64,000 bases of DNA from an uncultured Atopobiaceae bacterium (GCA_944322145.1 CALUNW010000010.1:1-64000); one strand, 5' to 3'. Shown: positions 17,379-26,579, counted from the stretch's first letter. Translations and numbers: made by a program. Notes: generated by a model from the letters alone, not told the origin.

Positions 17379-18533
17379 CTAGAACTCGACGTAGGCATCC
17401 TCGACGCTGAGCGACTCTGCGGTCGCGCGCTCCCGCTCGGCGATTTCGTGTCCGTAGCGCAGCGATGCGTCCCAAGGGAGCAGCGACCAGATGAGTCGCT
17501 GTCGCGCGCGCCTGAGCGCGGACGACGCGATTGTCCCGCGGAGCTCGGGCAACTTGGCGCCAAACAGGCTCTCCTCGGCAAGTGCGGCCTCGAGCATGAC
17601 GGCGTCGAGGCCGTTTTTTCGGAAGAGGTCCTCGGACGTGACGGGGAGCACGATGCGCCCTGTGGCAAGCAGCTCTCGATTTCGCCGCAAGTCGTCGACG
17701 TACTTCTCGCGCACGGCGTCTATGGCGGAGTCGCTCTCCTCTTGGGTGGCGGCGCGGGCGATCGACGGGAGGTCGAGGTGATCATGCCCGTCATAGTTGA
17801 AGCCCACGCGCAGGCCGTCGACCTCGATGTCCGGGATGCGTGAAGCTGCCGCCCCGAGCTTCACGAGCTCAGGCGGGGCCGCTCGCCGGGCGTTGAGCGT
17901 GACCTTTCCGAGGCCGTATCCGAGCTCGTGAACGGGCAGCGCCACGAGAGCGGCGACGACGGTCTCGGCGGGGGACCAGGCGTTGTCCGCGACATACTCA
18001 AGGGACCTTCTCGCCGCTACGGTGCCGCGAACGTTGCTGCATCGGTCGATGAACCGCCCGATGCGCTCGACCGAGGTGACGGGAGCGATGCCGAGCGTCG
18101 CCCTCCCCGTGCGCGGGTCGTTTGGGTCGCGGGAGAAGGACCCGCAGAGCTCGTAGCCCAAAAGCGCGTGGACCGCCGGCACCATGCGCGCGGCAAGCTC
18201 CACGAAGAGCAGCTCGGGGCACGGGATTGACAGCCCGTCGCCGAGGTCGACGAACGACCCGTCGGGAAGACCGGTGCCGTAGGTCGTTGCGGAGATGCAC
18301 GGGGTCCGGGGGCGAAGGCGCTGGTTGGGGACGGCGACGTGGACGGGGCGCTTGGAATCCGGCGGCTGGGTCAGGAGCAGTCGCTCCGCCGGGAGAGCGC
18401 TCGTCGACCAGTGCCTGCGCGGGCTTGGGTCAGGTGCAGAGAGGTCCGTGCGCGCGCTCGGCAGGCGCTTTCCGCCGGACCGCAGGCCCCGGAGCACGCG
18501 CAGCGCCGTCATTTGGTTGATGGTCAGGCGCAT
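17379..18533 (-). CDS. AbiEi/DUF559-like protein, possible Vsr-fold endonuclease domain
   Basis: 384 aa, start ATG behind GGAGGGAG. The middle (about 95-190) resembles AbiEi-type proteins (CPELLFVELAARM...LLGYELCGSFSR). The C-terminal part has an endonuclease-like pattern: FNYDGHDHLDLPS, then YVDDLRRNRELLATGRIVLPVTSEDL, comparable to the acidic residue, D-x2-R and L of Vsr/DUF559 folds. This is pattern reading, not a database match. The gene is bracketed by two 73-nt inverted-repeat elements, and its upstream copy carries a possible promoter (TTGACG, 17 bp, TCTTAT on the minus strand). Likely accessory: a lone defence, toxin-antitoxin-derived or element-associated gene. Confidence 0.65.
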   Translation of the reverse strand: MRLTINQMTALRVLRGLRSGGKRLPSARTDLSAPDPSPRRHWSTSALPAERLLLTQPPDSKRPVHVAVPNQRLRPRTPCISATTYGTGLPDGSFVDLGDGLSIPCPELLFVELAARMVPAVHALLGYELCGSFSRDPNDPRTGRATLGIAPVTSVERIGRFIDRCSNVRGTVAARRSLEYVADNAWSPAETVVAALVALPVHELGYGLGKVTLNARRAAPPELVKLGAAASRIPDIEVDGLRVGFNYDGHDHLDLPSIARAATQEESDSAIDAVREKYVDDLRRNRELLATGRIVLPVTSEDLFRKNGLDAVMLEAALAEESLFGAKLPELRGTIASSALRRARQRLIWSLLPWDASLRYGHEIAERERATAESLSVEDAYVEF

Positions 18534-18553
18534 GCGTCTCCCTCCGATCCGAC

Positions 18554-18626
18554 AAACGCACATTCTGAGTTGCTCTTTCCGCATAAGACCACGATTTCCT
18601 GTAAGCGTCAACTAGAATGTGCGTTT
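18554..18626. repeat. Inverted-repeat element, copy 2
   Basis: AAACGCACATTCT (18554-18566) and its exact inverse (18614-18626) around a 47-nt core, with CCGAGAAGAACCTC 28 bases after. It lies directly upstream of the DUF559-like gene and appears to contain that gene's promoter on the minus strand. Confidence 0.75.
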
Positions 18627-18730
18627 TGCACTCCGGGGAAACCGAAATGGCCGGCCGAGAAGAACCTCTCGCCCAAACGTGGACCTGCCGACGGCGGTGC
18701 GCTACCCTACGAGGGACGAAAGGGGGGCCA

Positions 18731-19378
18731 ATGGACGAGTTTGAGCTGGGCGTGCCCGCACTGGTGTGTCGCTGGCGCCTTTCGGGTCGCACGCTGCCGC
18801 TTGAGAACCGTCACCTGCGCGCGCTGAGCCAGCGCCGCGTAAACGGCGCGCCCGTGACGACGGGGCTCGTCGCCTGGGCCAAGCAGCACATCGAGTGGAC
18901 CCTTGCCGACGGGGCGGCGCTCAATCCCGATGGCGTCCTCATGGTCGTGGTCGACGAGGCGGGTCGCGCCGCGATGACCGTTGGCCCCTACGAGCCGCTT
19001 GCCGCGGCCGAGCCGTCCGCCCTCGCGGCGCGCGCCCTCGCGTCGGCTAGGGAGGCGGTCACCACGGACGTTGCCCCGGAGTCCCTCTGGGCGGTGCGCG
19101 AGGGCGCGCTCGCATGGGGTGCCTCGGAGGACGAGCTCCCCTCGGGCGCCGCGTCGCTTGTCCTGGACCTGGCGCGCACGTTGGGGGTCCCGGTGACGCG
19201 CGACCCGCGTCTGGCGGGCACCGTCGCGACGGGGGAGGGCGAGCCCCAGGTCCTTCTCGTCTCTGACGAGCACGGCGTGGTGCCCGCATCGGGCTGCGAC
19301 GACGAGCTCGCGCGTCGCCTCGCACAAGGCTACGCCACGCTGCTCGAGAAGGCGTCGCGTCGGCCGTTCGGCGCTTAA
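18731..19378 (+). CDS. Unknown 215-aa soluble protein
   Basis: I do not recognise it. The start ATG follows AGGGGGG. The product has no signal peptide, membrane helix or cysteine cluster, is rich in Ala, Leu and acidic residues, and has a hydrophobic strand-like stretch at about 60-70 (GVLMVVVDEAG). It stands alone on the plus strand between inverted-repeat copy 2 and a pair of 18-bp direct repeats (19391-19427). Confidence 0.75.
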   Translation: MDEFELGVPALVCRWRLSGRTLPLENRHLRALSQRRVNGAPVTTGLVAWAKQHIEWTLADGAALNPDGVLMVVVDEAGRAAMTVGPYEPLAAAEPSALAARALASAREAVTTDVAPESLWAVREGALAWGASEDELPSGAASLVLDLARTLGVPVTRDPRLAGTVATGEGEPQVLLVSDEHGVVPASGCDDELARRLAQGYATLLEKASRRPFGA

Positions 19379-19390
19379 GTAAGCCGCCGC

Positions 19391-19427
19391 CCAGCGAGAA
19401 GAACAGACTCCAGCGAGAAGAACAGAC
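19391..19427. repeat. Tandem 18-bp direct repeat
   Basis: CCAGCGAGAAGAACAGAC at 19391-19408 is repeated at 19410-19427 with one base between. Each unit contains the CGAGAAG motif seen in many other gaps of this window. Confidence 0.8.
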
Positions 19428-19460
19428 GGATCTGCGGGCCAAGCGTCACGGGCCGCGCCG

Positions 19461-20153
19461 CTAGTCCTCCTCGGTCACGGAGAACTCCCATGCGCCCGCC
19501 GCCTCGGAGCAGATGAGCTCGAGGTCCCAGGTGCGCATGCTCCTTCCCACGCTGTTGGGGTCGTGCACGACCGCCTTGTCCTCGGCACCCAGCCGCTCGA
19601 TGACGATGAAGTGCCCGATCTCCGTGAAGGTTCCCGGGTTCATGACGCAGACCAGCGGGTGCCCCGCGCCGAGCGACTCCTTCAGCGCGTCAGGGGTGAG
19701 TCCGACCATCGTCCCGGTGAGCCCGAGCTCAGCGGCGCCGTCGCTCATGAGGACCCAGGAGGTCCCCTCCCCGTCAGTGGCGTAGCCGCGCTCGGTGCTG
19801 AACTCCCCCATCTGAAGGGGGTCGAGGTCGGTGTTTCCCGTGAGGTAGATGTAGACCATCGAGAGCGCCGTGGGCCCGCAGCCGGTCTTGTCGAAGGTCC
19901 CCCCGGCATATTCGGTCGTCGCCCAGGCGGGGTCGGTCTGGTAGAGGTAGGGCATCACGCCCTTGCGCCACTGGTCGCGCGGCGTGCTCTCAATCTCTGC
20001 CTCATCTGAGCGGACGATCTCGACGGGCTCGACCTCTTCTGCCTCTGCCTGTGGCTCCTCGCTCGGCGCGCATCCCAAAAGGGGGCACGCGGCAAGAAGG
20101 ACCGTCAGGACGATCGCCGACGCCCGCGGCAGGAGCCTGCTCGTCATGCCCAT
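19461..20153 (-). CDS. Lipoprotein C39-like (papain-fold) peptidase
   Basis: 230 aa. An N-terminal signal peptide ends in the lipobox LLGC (Cys 28), so the protein should be lipid-anchored outside the membrane. The papain-like triad is visible: Cys in DKTGCGPTALSM, His in EIGHFIVIE and Asp/Asn in VVHDPNSVG, the pattern of C39_2 peptidases. Substrate unknown; surface proteins or wall peptides are likely. The ATG at 20153 is preferred because GAGAGGGGG precedes it; a GTG five codons upstream would leave no ribosome site. Confidence 0.88.
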   Translation of the reverse strand: MGMTSRLLPRASAIVLTVLLAACPLLGCAPSEEPQAEAEEVEPVEIVRSDEAEIESTPRDQWRKGVMPYLYQTDPAWATTEYAGGTFDKTGCGPTALSMVYIYLTGNTDLDPLQMGEFSTERGYATDGEGTSWVLMSDGAAELGLTGTMVGLTPDALKESLGAGHPLVCVMNPGTFTEIGHFIVIERLGAEDKAVVHDPNSVGRSMRTWDLELICSEAAGAWEFSVTEED

Positions 20154-20442
20154 CGCCCCCTCTCTCACACATCGATGGCGAGGATTCTACCACGTTGCGC
20201 ACGAGACTCCGCAATTCCTGTCGCGAGGTGGGATTTATCAGCGCTTTGTTAGGCGCGCGCACTCCGTCCAAAAAAGCCTACGCTCGGCGAAATTGGTCCG
20301 AGAGACGAGGCCAGAAACGTGGGCATGGGGGTACACTGTGAGCATGCGTGGGCCCATGGCCCGACTCAGTCATGCGTCTTGTGGGTGAGTGCACGCTGGG
20401 GGTCATCGCCCCCGCCATCCGTCACGTGACGAAGGAGAGGAT

Positions 20443-23400
20443 ATGGCGCGTAAGTTTAAGTCCATGGACGGCAACGAGGCCGCATCGTACGTCTCGTATG
20501 CGTTCACCGAGGTGGCGGGCATCTACCCGATCACCCCGTCCAGCCCCATGGCCGACCACGTCGACCAGTGGGCAGCCCAGGGCATGAAGAACGTCTTCGG
20601 CACGCCGGTCAAGGTCGTCGAGATGGAGTCCGAGGCGGGCGCCGCGGGCACCGTCCACGGCTCGCTCGGCGCCGGCGCCCTCACGACGACCTACACGGCG
20701 TCCCAGGGCCTGCTCCTCATGATCCCCAACATGTACAAGATCGCCGGCGAGGGCCTGCCGGGCGTCTTCCACGTGTCCGCCCGTACCGTGGCCTCCCACG
20801 CCCTCAACATCTTCGGCGATCACTCCGACGTCATGGCCTGCCGCCAGACCGGCTTCGCCATGCTCGCCGAGGGCAACGTCCAGGAGGTCATGGACCTCGC
20901 GCCGGTGGCCCACCTCGCGGCCATCGAGGGCAAGGTGCCGTTCCTGAACTTCTTCGACGGCTTCCGCACCTCGCACGAGATCCAGAAGGTCGCGGTCTGG
21001 GACTTCGACGACCTCAAGGACATGCTCGACATGGACGCCGTCCAGGCGTTCCGCGACCACGCCCTCAACCCGGAGCACCCGCACGCGCGCGGCTCCCACG
21101 AGAACGGCGACATCTTCTTCCAGCACCGCGAGGCCTGCAACAAGGCCTACGACGCGCTGCCCGCCGTGGTCCAGTCCTACATGGACAAGATCAACGAGAA
21201 GCTCGGCACGAGCTATCACCTCTTCGACTACTACGGCGCCGATGACGCCGACCGCGTGGTCGTCTGCATGGGCTCCTTCTGCGACACCCTCGAGGAGGTC
21301 ATCGACTACCTCAACGCCCATGGCGAGAAGGTCGGCCTCGTGAAGGTCCGCCTGTACCGTCCGTGGTCCGTCGAGGACTTCGTGGCCGCGCTGCCCGCGA
21401 CCGTCAAGAAGATCGCCGTCCTGGACCGCACCAAGGAGCCCGGCTCCATCGGCGAGCCCCTCTACCAGGACGTCATCACCGCTCTCTACGAGACCGGCAA
21501 GGATGGCATCACCGTCGTCGGCGGCCGCTACGGCCTCGGCTCCAAGGACGAGCCGCCCGCGGCAGCCTTCGCCGTCTACAAGGAGCTCGAGAAGGACGCC
21601 CCCGCCCGCGAGTTCACCATCGGCATCGTGGACGACGTCACCAACCTGTCGCTGCCCATGGACCCGGACGCCCCCAACACGGCGGACCCCTCCACCATCG
21701 AGTGCAAGTTCTGGGGCCTCGGCGGCGACGGCACCGTTGGCGCCAACAAGAACTCCATCAAGATCATCGGCGACCACACCGACAAGTACGTCCAGGCCTA
21801 CTTCCAGTACGACTCCAAGAAGACCGGCGGCGTCACCATCTCGCACCTGCGCTTCGGCGACTCCCCGATCCGCTCGCCGTACTACATCAACAAGGCCAAC
21901 TTCGTGGCCTGCCACAACCCGTCCTACATCGTCAAGGGCTTCCCGATGGTCCGCGACGTCAAGCCGGGCGGCACGTTCCTGGTGAACTGCCAGTGGACCG
22001 ACGAGGAGTTCGCCTCCCACCTCGCCGCTGACGCCAAGCGCTACATCGCCAAGAACAACATCAACGTCTACCTGATCGACGCCATCGACCTCGCCGAGAA
22101 GGTCGGCATGGGCAAGCGCACCAACACGGTGCTGCAGTCCGCGTTCTTCTCGCTGGCCCAGGTCCTTCCCGCCGCCGACGCCATTCAGTACATGAAGGAC
22201 GCCGCCGAGAAGTCCTACGCCAAGAAGGGCCAGAACATCGTCGAGGCCAACTGGAAGGCCATCGACGCCGGCGCCACCGCCTACCGCAAGTTCGAGGTGC
22301 CCGCCGACTGGGCCGACGCCACCGACGAGAAGGTCGAGCTCACCCTCGAGGGCCGCGAGGCCATCGTCAAGCAGGTCCGCGAGCTCATGGAGCCGATCAA
22401 CCGCATGGACGGCGACTCCCTGCCCGTCTCCAAGTTCGTCGACGTCGCCGACGGCCAGTGGGAGCTCGGCGCCTCCGCGTACGAGAAGCGCGGCGTCGCC
22501 GTCATGGTTCCGCACTGGGACGAGTCCAAGTGCATCCAGTGCAACCAGTGCTCGTTCGTGTGCCCGCACGCCACGATTCGCCCGATCGTCATGAACGCCG
22601 ACGAGCAGGCCGCCGCTCCCGAGGAGATGCGCCGCATCGACGTCATGGTTCCCAAGAACTCCGGCCTCACCTTCACCATGGCCGTCAGCCCGCTCGACTG
22701 CATGGGCTGCACCAACTGCGTCAAGGTCTGCCCGAAGGGCGCCCTCACGATGGTGCCGCAGGAGTCCGAGCTCGACCAGGCTCCGGTGTGGGACTACGCG
22801 GTGAACAAGGTCTCCGAGAAGAAGGAGCTCGTCGCCGCCAACGTCAAGGGCAGCCAGTTCGCCAAGCCCTACCTCGAGTTCTCCGGCTCCTGCGCCGGCT
22901 GCGCCGAGACCGCGTACGCGCGCCTCGTCACGCAGGTCTGCGGTGACCGCATGTTCATCTCCAACGCCACCGGCTGCTCCTCCATCTGGGGCAACCCGGC
23001 TGCCACCTCGCCCTTCACGGTCAACGAGTGCGGTCACGGTCCGGCGTGGAACAACTCCCTGTTCGAGGACAACGCCGAGCACGGCCTGGGTCTCGCCCTT
23101 GGCTACGACGCCGTCCAGGAGAAGCTCGTCGCCGAGACCGAGAAGATCCTCCAGTGCGACAAGGCTTCCGACGCCCTGAAGGAGGCCGCGACCACCTGGC
23201 TCGAGAACCGCAAGGACACCGAGGGCAGCAAGACCGCTGCCGCCGCGTACGTCGCCGAGCTCGAGAAGAGCGACTGCGAGACCGCCAAGGCCGTTCTCGC
23301 CGACAAGGCCTATCTCACCAAGAAGGCCTTCTGGATCTTCGGCGGCGACGGCTGGGCCTATGACATCGGCTTCGGCGGCCTCGATCACGTCCTCGCCTCC

Positions 23401-23979
23401 GGCAACAACGTGAACGTCTTCGTCTTTGACACCGAGGTCTACTCCAACACCGGCGGCCAGGCCTCCAAGGCCTCCAACATCGGCCAGGTGGCCCAGTTCG
23501 CCGCCTCCGGCAAGGTGACCAAGAAGAAGAGCCTCGCCGAGATCGCGATGTCCTACGGCTACGTCTACGTGGCGCAGGTCGCCATGGGCGCCAACATGAA
23601 CCAGACGCTCAAGGCCATCCACGAGGCCGTGAACTACGACGGCCCGTCGCTGATCATCGGCTACAGCCCGTGCGAGATGCACTCCATCAAGGGCGGCGGC
23701 ATGCAGAACTGCCAGATGGAGATGAAGAAGGCAGTCGAGTGCGGTTACTGGAACCTCTTCCGCTTCAACCCGGCCGCCCCGACCGGCAAGAAGTTCACGC
23801 TCGACTCCAAGGAGCCGGCTGGCGGGTACCAGGACTTCCTCATGAACGAGGCCCGCTACACCTCGCTCACCCGCTCCTTCCCCGAGCGCGCCAAGGAGCT
23901 CTTCGCCCAGAACGAGGAGGCCGCCATGGCTCGCTACGCGCACCTGCTCAAGCTCAAGGACCTCTACGCCGAGGCGTAG
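20443..23979 (+). CDS. nifJ: Pyruvate:ferredoxin (flavodoxin) oxidoreductase
   Basis: 1178 aa, the single-chain form. It oxidises pyruvate and CoA to acetyl-CoA and CO2, reducing ferredoxin or flavodoxin; central to anaerobic fermentation. Seen in order: the TPP-binding alpha-type domain (GIYPITPSSPMADHVDQWA), the gamma-type domain (LGGDGTVGANK near 430), two 4Fe-4S sites (CIQCNQCSFVCP and CMGCTNCVKVCP), a further cysteine pair CAGCAE and the TPP/Mg site GDGWAYDIGFGG with SNTGGQASKA. Start ATG follows GAAGGAGAGG. Monocistronic, with a strong terminator. Codon use is strongly biased to C/G-ending codons, as for a highly expressed gene. Confidence 0.98.
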   Translation: MARKFKSMDGNEAASYVSYAFTEVAGIYPITPSSPMADHVDQWAAQGMKNVFGTPVKVVEMESEAGAAGTVHGSLGAGALTTTYTASQGLLLMIPNMYKIAGEGLPGVFHVSARTVASHALNIFGDHSDVMACRQTGFAMLAEGNVQEVMDLAPVAHLAAIEGKVPFLNFFDGFRTSHEIQKVAVWDFDDLKDMLDMDAVQAFRDHALNPEHPHARGSHENGDIFFQHREACNKAYDALPAVVQSYMDKINEKLGTSYHLFDYYGADDADRVVVCMGSFCDTLEEVIDYLNAHGEKVGLVKVRLYRPWSVEDFVAALPATVKKIAVLDRTKEPGSIGEPLYQDVITALYETGKDGITVVGGRYGLGSKDEPPAAAFAVYKELEKDAPAREFTIGIVDDVTNLSLPMDPDAPNTADPSTIECKFWGLGGDGTVGANKNSIKIIGDHTDKYVQAYFQYDSKKTGGVTISHLRFGDSPIRSPYYINKANFVACHNPSYIVKGFPMVRDVKPGGTFLVNCQWTDEEFASHLAADAKRYIAKNNINVYLIDAIDLAEKVGMGKRTNTVLQSAFFSLAQVLPAADAIQYMKDAAEKSYAKKGQNIVEANWKAIDAGATAYRKFEVPADWADATDEKVELTLEGREAIVKQVRELMEPINRMDGDSLPVSKFVDVADGQWELGASAYEKRGVAVMVPHWDESKCIQCNQCSFVCPHATIRPIVMNADEQAAAPEEMRRIDVMVPKNSGLTFTMAVSPLDCMGCTNCVKVCPKGALTMVPQESELDQAPVWDYAVNKVSEKKELVAANVKGSQFAKPYLEFSGSCAGCAETAYARLVTQVCGDRMFISNATGCSSIWGNPAATSPFTVNECGHGPAWNNSLFEDNAEHGLGLALGYDAVQEKLVAETEKILQCDKASDALKEAATTWLENRKDTEGSKTAAAAYVAELEKSDCETAKAVLADKAYLTKKAFWIFGGDGWAYDIGFGGLDHVLASGNNVNVFVFDTEVYSNTGGQASKASNIGQVAQFAASGKVTKKKSLAEIAMSYGYVYVAQVAMGANMNQTLKAIHEAVNYDGPSLIIGYSPCEMHSIKGGGMQNCQMEMKKAVECGYWNLFRFNPAAPTGKKFTLDSKEPAGGYQDFLMNEARYTSLTRSFPERAKELFAQNEEAAMARYAHLLKLKDLYAEA

Positions 23980-24023
23980 TCTCCGGCGCGAGTCCTTCTC
24001 GCTGAGCTCATAGCGTGAGCCTT

Positions 24024-24054
24024 CGGGCCCCCGGTTTCGACCGGGGGCCCGTTT
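24024..24054 (+). terminator. Intrinsic terminator of nifJ
   Basis: CGGGCCCCCGG (24024-24034) pairs with CCGGGGGCCCG (24041-24051) around TTTCGA, followed by TTTCG. Confidence 0.85.
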
Positions 24055-24088
24055 CGTGTCTCGGGCCCCAGTTTGTGAGGAGCGCTCG

Positions 24089-24164
24089 AATAACGCGCAC
24101 GGTCTGTTTTGAAAATCTATATTCCCAGATAAAAATAACGCGCACAGCAATCTGTGCGCGTTAT
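24089..24164. repeat. Inverted-repeat element, copy 3
   Basis: ATAACGCGCAC (24090-24100) is inverted at 24154-24164 with a core containing AAAATCTATATTCCCAG. In addition ATAACGCGCACAG (24135-24147) pairs perfectly with CTGTGCGCGTTAT (24152-24164) over a 4-nt loop, so one arm is duplicated. CCGAGAAGAA follows at 24187. It lies between convergent genes. Confidence 0.7.
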
Positions 24165-24210
24165 GGGGCGGAACGCTCCTGCCCTGCCGAGAAGAAAGTC
24201 CGCCCGCGGC

Positions 24211-26358
24211 CTATCGGTGCGTCGCGATCTTCAGGGCCACGTCGTGAGCGAGCTGCTCGAGGTCGTCGGGGAGCGGTGCGAGCTCGAGGTCGACCCCACG
24301 CCGCCTCAGGGCGCGCCCGATCAGCCAGTCGGTGACGCCGGGGTTCTTGGGCAGGATCGGCCCGTGAAGGTACGTGCCCACCACGCCGTCATGCAAAACG
24401 CCCTCGCCGCCGTCCTCTCCGTTGTTCCCGGTGCCGCCCACCAGCGCACGCCCCAGGGGCTTCTCGCCCGCCCCCAGCAGCGTCCTGCCGGCGTGGTTCT
24501 CAAAGCCCACGATCGGCTGGCCGCACACCGCGGACTCGACGGCAACGTTGCCGATGAGGCGGGTGCTCCCCGCCGTCGTCTCGACGTCGAGCACGTGCAG
24601 GCCCTCCACGCGCTCCTCGCCCATCATGTAGTAGTGGCCGAGCAGCTGATAGCCGCCGCAGATGGCGAGAAGGACACCGCCGTCTGCGACGTAGGCCGCG
24701 AGCTTCTCGCGCTGGCCCTGGAGCTCGTGGCACACGGCGAGCTGGTCGCGGTCGGCGCCTCCGCCCAGCAGCACGATGTCGGCGTCCGAGAGATCGAGCT
24801 CCTGGCCCATGAGGACCTGGTCCACGCGACAGGGAATGCCACGCCAGGCGCAGCGCTTGGAGAGCGACGCGATGTTGCCGCCGTCGCCGTAGAGGTTGAG
24901 GGCGTCCGGGTAGAGGTGCACGATGCGCAGCGGCCGGTCGAGCGCGACCTCATCCGGCTCCGCGCGCTCGACCCACGAGACTGACGTCGCCGCCTGAGAA
25001 ACAGGCGCCGCCCACGAGCCGGCGAGCCGCTCGAGCTCCGCCACCACGGGCGGGAAGGCGGTGTAGTTGGCGATCACGTGGAGCTTCTCGCCCGCGCCCA
25101 CGAAGCGCAGCGCGTCCTCCACGCCTTCGATGAGCTCGATCGGGCAGCCCAGCTCGGCATACTTCACGCGCACGGCCATGTCCTCGCGCCTCGTGCCGCC
25201 CACGCAGACGCAGCGCAGGTCGGAGAGGTCGCGCAGGCGCTCGAGGTCGATGTCCCAGATCCACGAGACGTCGTGGCCGTCGGCGTCGTTGTCGTTCAGG
25301 AAGAGCGCGACGTAGCGGCCGTCCGCCGCGCGAACCTGCTGGATCATGCGGTTGAAGCCGGTGGGGTTCTTCGCGAGGTTGCTCACGACCGCGTAGCCGC
25401 CGTCGAGCGCATAGGTCTTGCCGCGCCCGCTGGCGGGCTCGTAGGCGTCGAGCACCTCCTGGAAGTGCTCGACGCTGCCGCCGCCGAGGATGCAGGCCAC
25501 GAGGGCCGCCATCACGTTGTAAACCATGTAAAGGCCGCTGTAGCGCGTGGTCACATGGTGGCGAACGACCTTCTCGCCGCGGCGGTCCTCCACGTCGAAC
25601 TCATACCCGCCGCAGGTGAGGCTCACGTTGACCGCGGCAAACGCCAGCTCGGGACGCTCCCAGCCGCAGCTCGGGCAGCGGTACTTGCCGAGCTGGCCGT
25701 AGTGCACGTACGCGTAGTCGAGCGGCGCGTTGCACTGGGCGCAGAAGCGGCTGTCCGAGATGCGGTCCGCCTCGAGGTCGGTGGGCTCGTCGATGCCAAA
25801 CGGCACGCCGGGGTTATCCACGCGCGAGGCGATGGCGGCGCACAGCGGGTCATCGGCGTTGAACGCGATCGCCGTCTCGGGCGAGCGGCGAAGCGCCTCG
25901 GCGATCACGTCCTGCGTGTGGTCGATCTCGCCGTAGCGGTCGAGCTGGTCGCGGAACAGGTTGAGAAGGACGAGCGCGCGCGGGCGCAGCCGGGGAAGAA
26001 CGCGCACGGTGTAGAGCTCGTCGCACTCGAAGCACCCCACGCGCGGCCGCTCTCGCCGCGCCTCCACGAGCGCCGCGGCGATGCCCGACTCCATGTTGTT
26101 CCCGGCGCGGTTGCAGACGACGCGCTCGCCCCGCGCGCCGAGGGCGTCGGCGGCGAGGCCGGTGGTCGTGGTCTTGCCGTTGGTGCCCGTGACCACGACG
26201 GAGCGCTCGAGGGCGTCGCCCAGCGACCCTATGATGCCCGGATCGAGCCTCAGCGCCACCGCGCCCGGCGCATTGCCGCCGCCCCGGTGCAGGAGCTGGG
26301 TCGTTCCCCAGCGCGCGGCGTCGGCCGCGAGACAGGCGATTCTCACGCGCGGATTCAT
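24211..26358 (-). CDS. MurT-GatD fusion: lipid II isoglutaminyl synthase
   Basis: 715 aa. Residues about 1-460 are a MurT-type Mur ligase: ATP loop TGTNGKTT (57-64), a zinc ribbon CAQC...CPSC (about 205-235) and the DUF1727 C-terminal domain. Residues about 478-715 are a GatD-type glutamine amidotransferase: RIVHLYPDALNLYGDGGN, nucleophile Cys567 in ICGGYQLLG and His665 in YLHGPILPKNP. In staphylococci and streptococci MurT and GatD are two subunits that amidate the D-Glu of lipid II; here they are covalently joined. Start ATG follows GGGAGGAG; there is no sign of a frameshift between the halves. Function of the fused form is inferred from the intact motifs. Confidence 0.93.
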   Translation of the reverse strand: MNPRVRIACLAADAARWGTTQLLHRGGGNAPGAVALRLDPGIIGSLGDALERSVVVTGTNGKTTTTGLAADALGARGERVVCNRAGNNMESGIAAALVEARRERPRVGCFECDELYTVRVLPRLRPRALVLLNLFRDQLDRYGEIDHTQDVIAEALRRSPETAIAFNADDPLCAAIASRVDNPGVPFGIDEPTDLEADRISDSRFCAQCNAPLDYAYVHYGQLGKYRCPSCGWERPELAFAAVNVSLTCGGYEFDVEDRRGEKVVRHHVTTRYSGLYMVYNVMAALVACILGGGSVEHFQEVLDAYEPASGRGKTYALDGGYAVVSNLAKNPTGFNRMIQQVRAADGRYVALFLNDNDADGHDVSWIWDIDLERLRDLSDLRCVCVGGTRREDMAVRVKYAELGCPIELIEGVEDALRFVGAGEKLHVIANYTAFPPVVAELERLAGSWAAPVSQAATSVSWVERAEPDEVALDRPLRIVHLYPDALNLYGDGGNIASLSKRCAWRGIPCRVDQVLMGQELDLSDADIVLLGGGADRDQLAVCHELQGQREKLAAYVADGGVLLAICGGYQLLGHYYMMGEERVEGLHVLDVETTAGSTRLIGNVAVESAVCGQPIVGFENHAGRTLLGAGEKPLGRALVGGTGNNGEDGGEGVLHDGVVGTYLHGPILPKNPGVTDWLIGRALRRRGVDLELAPLPDDLEQLAHDVALKIATHR

Positions 26359-26505
26359 CTGGGCTCCTCCCGTCATACTCTGTCGCAGCAATACTAGCAT
26401 GCGGCCCGTGCTCGAGGGCCAAGGCTGAGGGGCTGCCTCAACTCTGCTAGTATCAGTCCTGTCGTGCTCGCGGGGATGCTTCTTTTGGAGTGCTTTCCAC
26501 CGGGA

Positions 26506-26550
26506 TCCCGCAGGCTGCGGGCGCGGCGCGCCCGGGCTCGGGCGCTCAGA
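26506..26550 (+). other. Two GC hairpins in the queT leader
   Basis: CCCGCA-ggc-TGCGGG and GCGCCCG-ggct-CGGGCGC lie back to back in the 120-nt stretch before queT. Because queT genes elsewhere are often under preQ1 riboswitches this leader deserves folding, but I could not match it to a known preQ1 class. Confidence 0.3.
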
Positions 26551-26579
26551 AAAGCCCTCCGAGAGAAAAGAGAGAAGCC

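Noticed and set aside
20422-24150. Long open frame on the minus strand opposite the pyruvate:ferredoxin oxidoreductase gene, and similar ones opposite purH, serS and the CheB-CheR-PAS gene
   Set aside because: Composition is extreme Val/Leu/Gly/Asp/His-rich with no family motifs; these are antisense shadows caused by strong C/G third-position bias in well-expressed genes.
26460-26579. preQ1 riboswitch upstream of queT
   Set aside because: Hairpins are present but the conserved A-rich tail and loop sequences of known preQ1 classes are not; kept only as a structured leader to examine.
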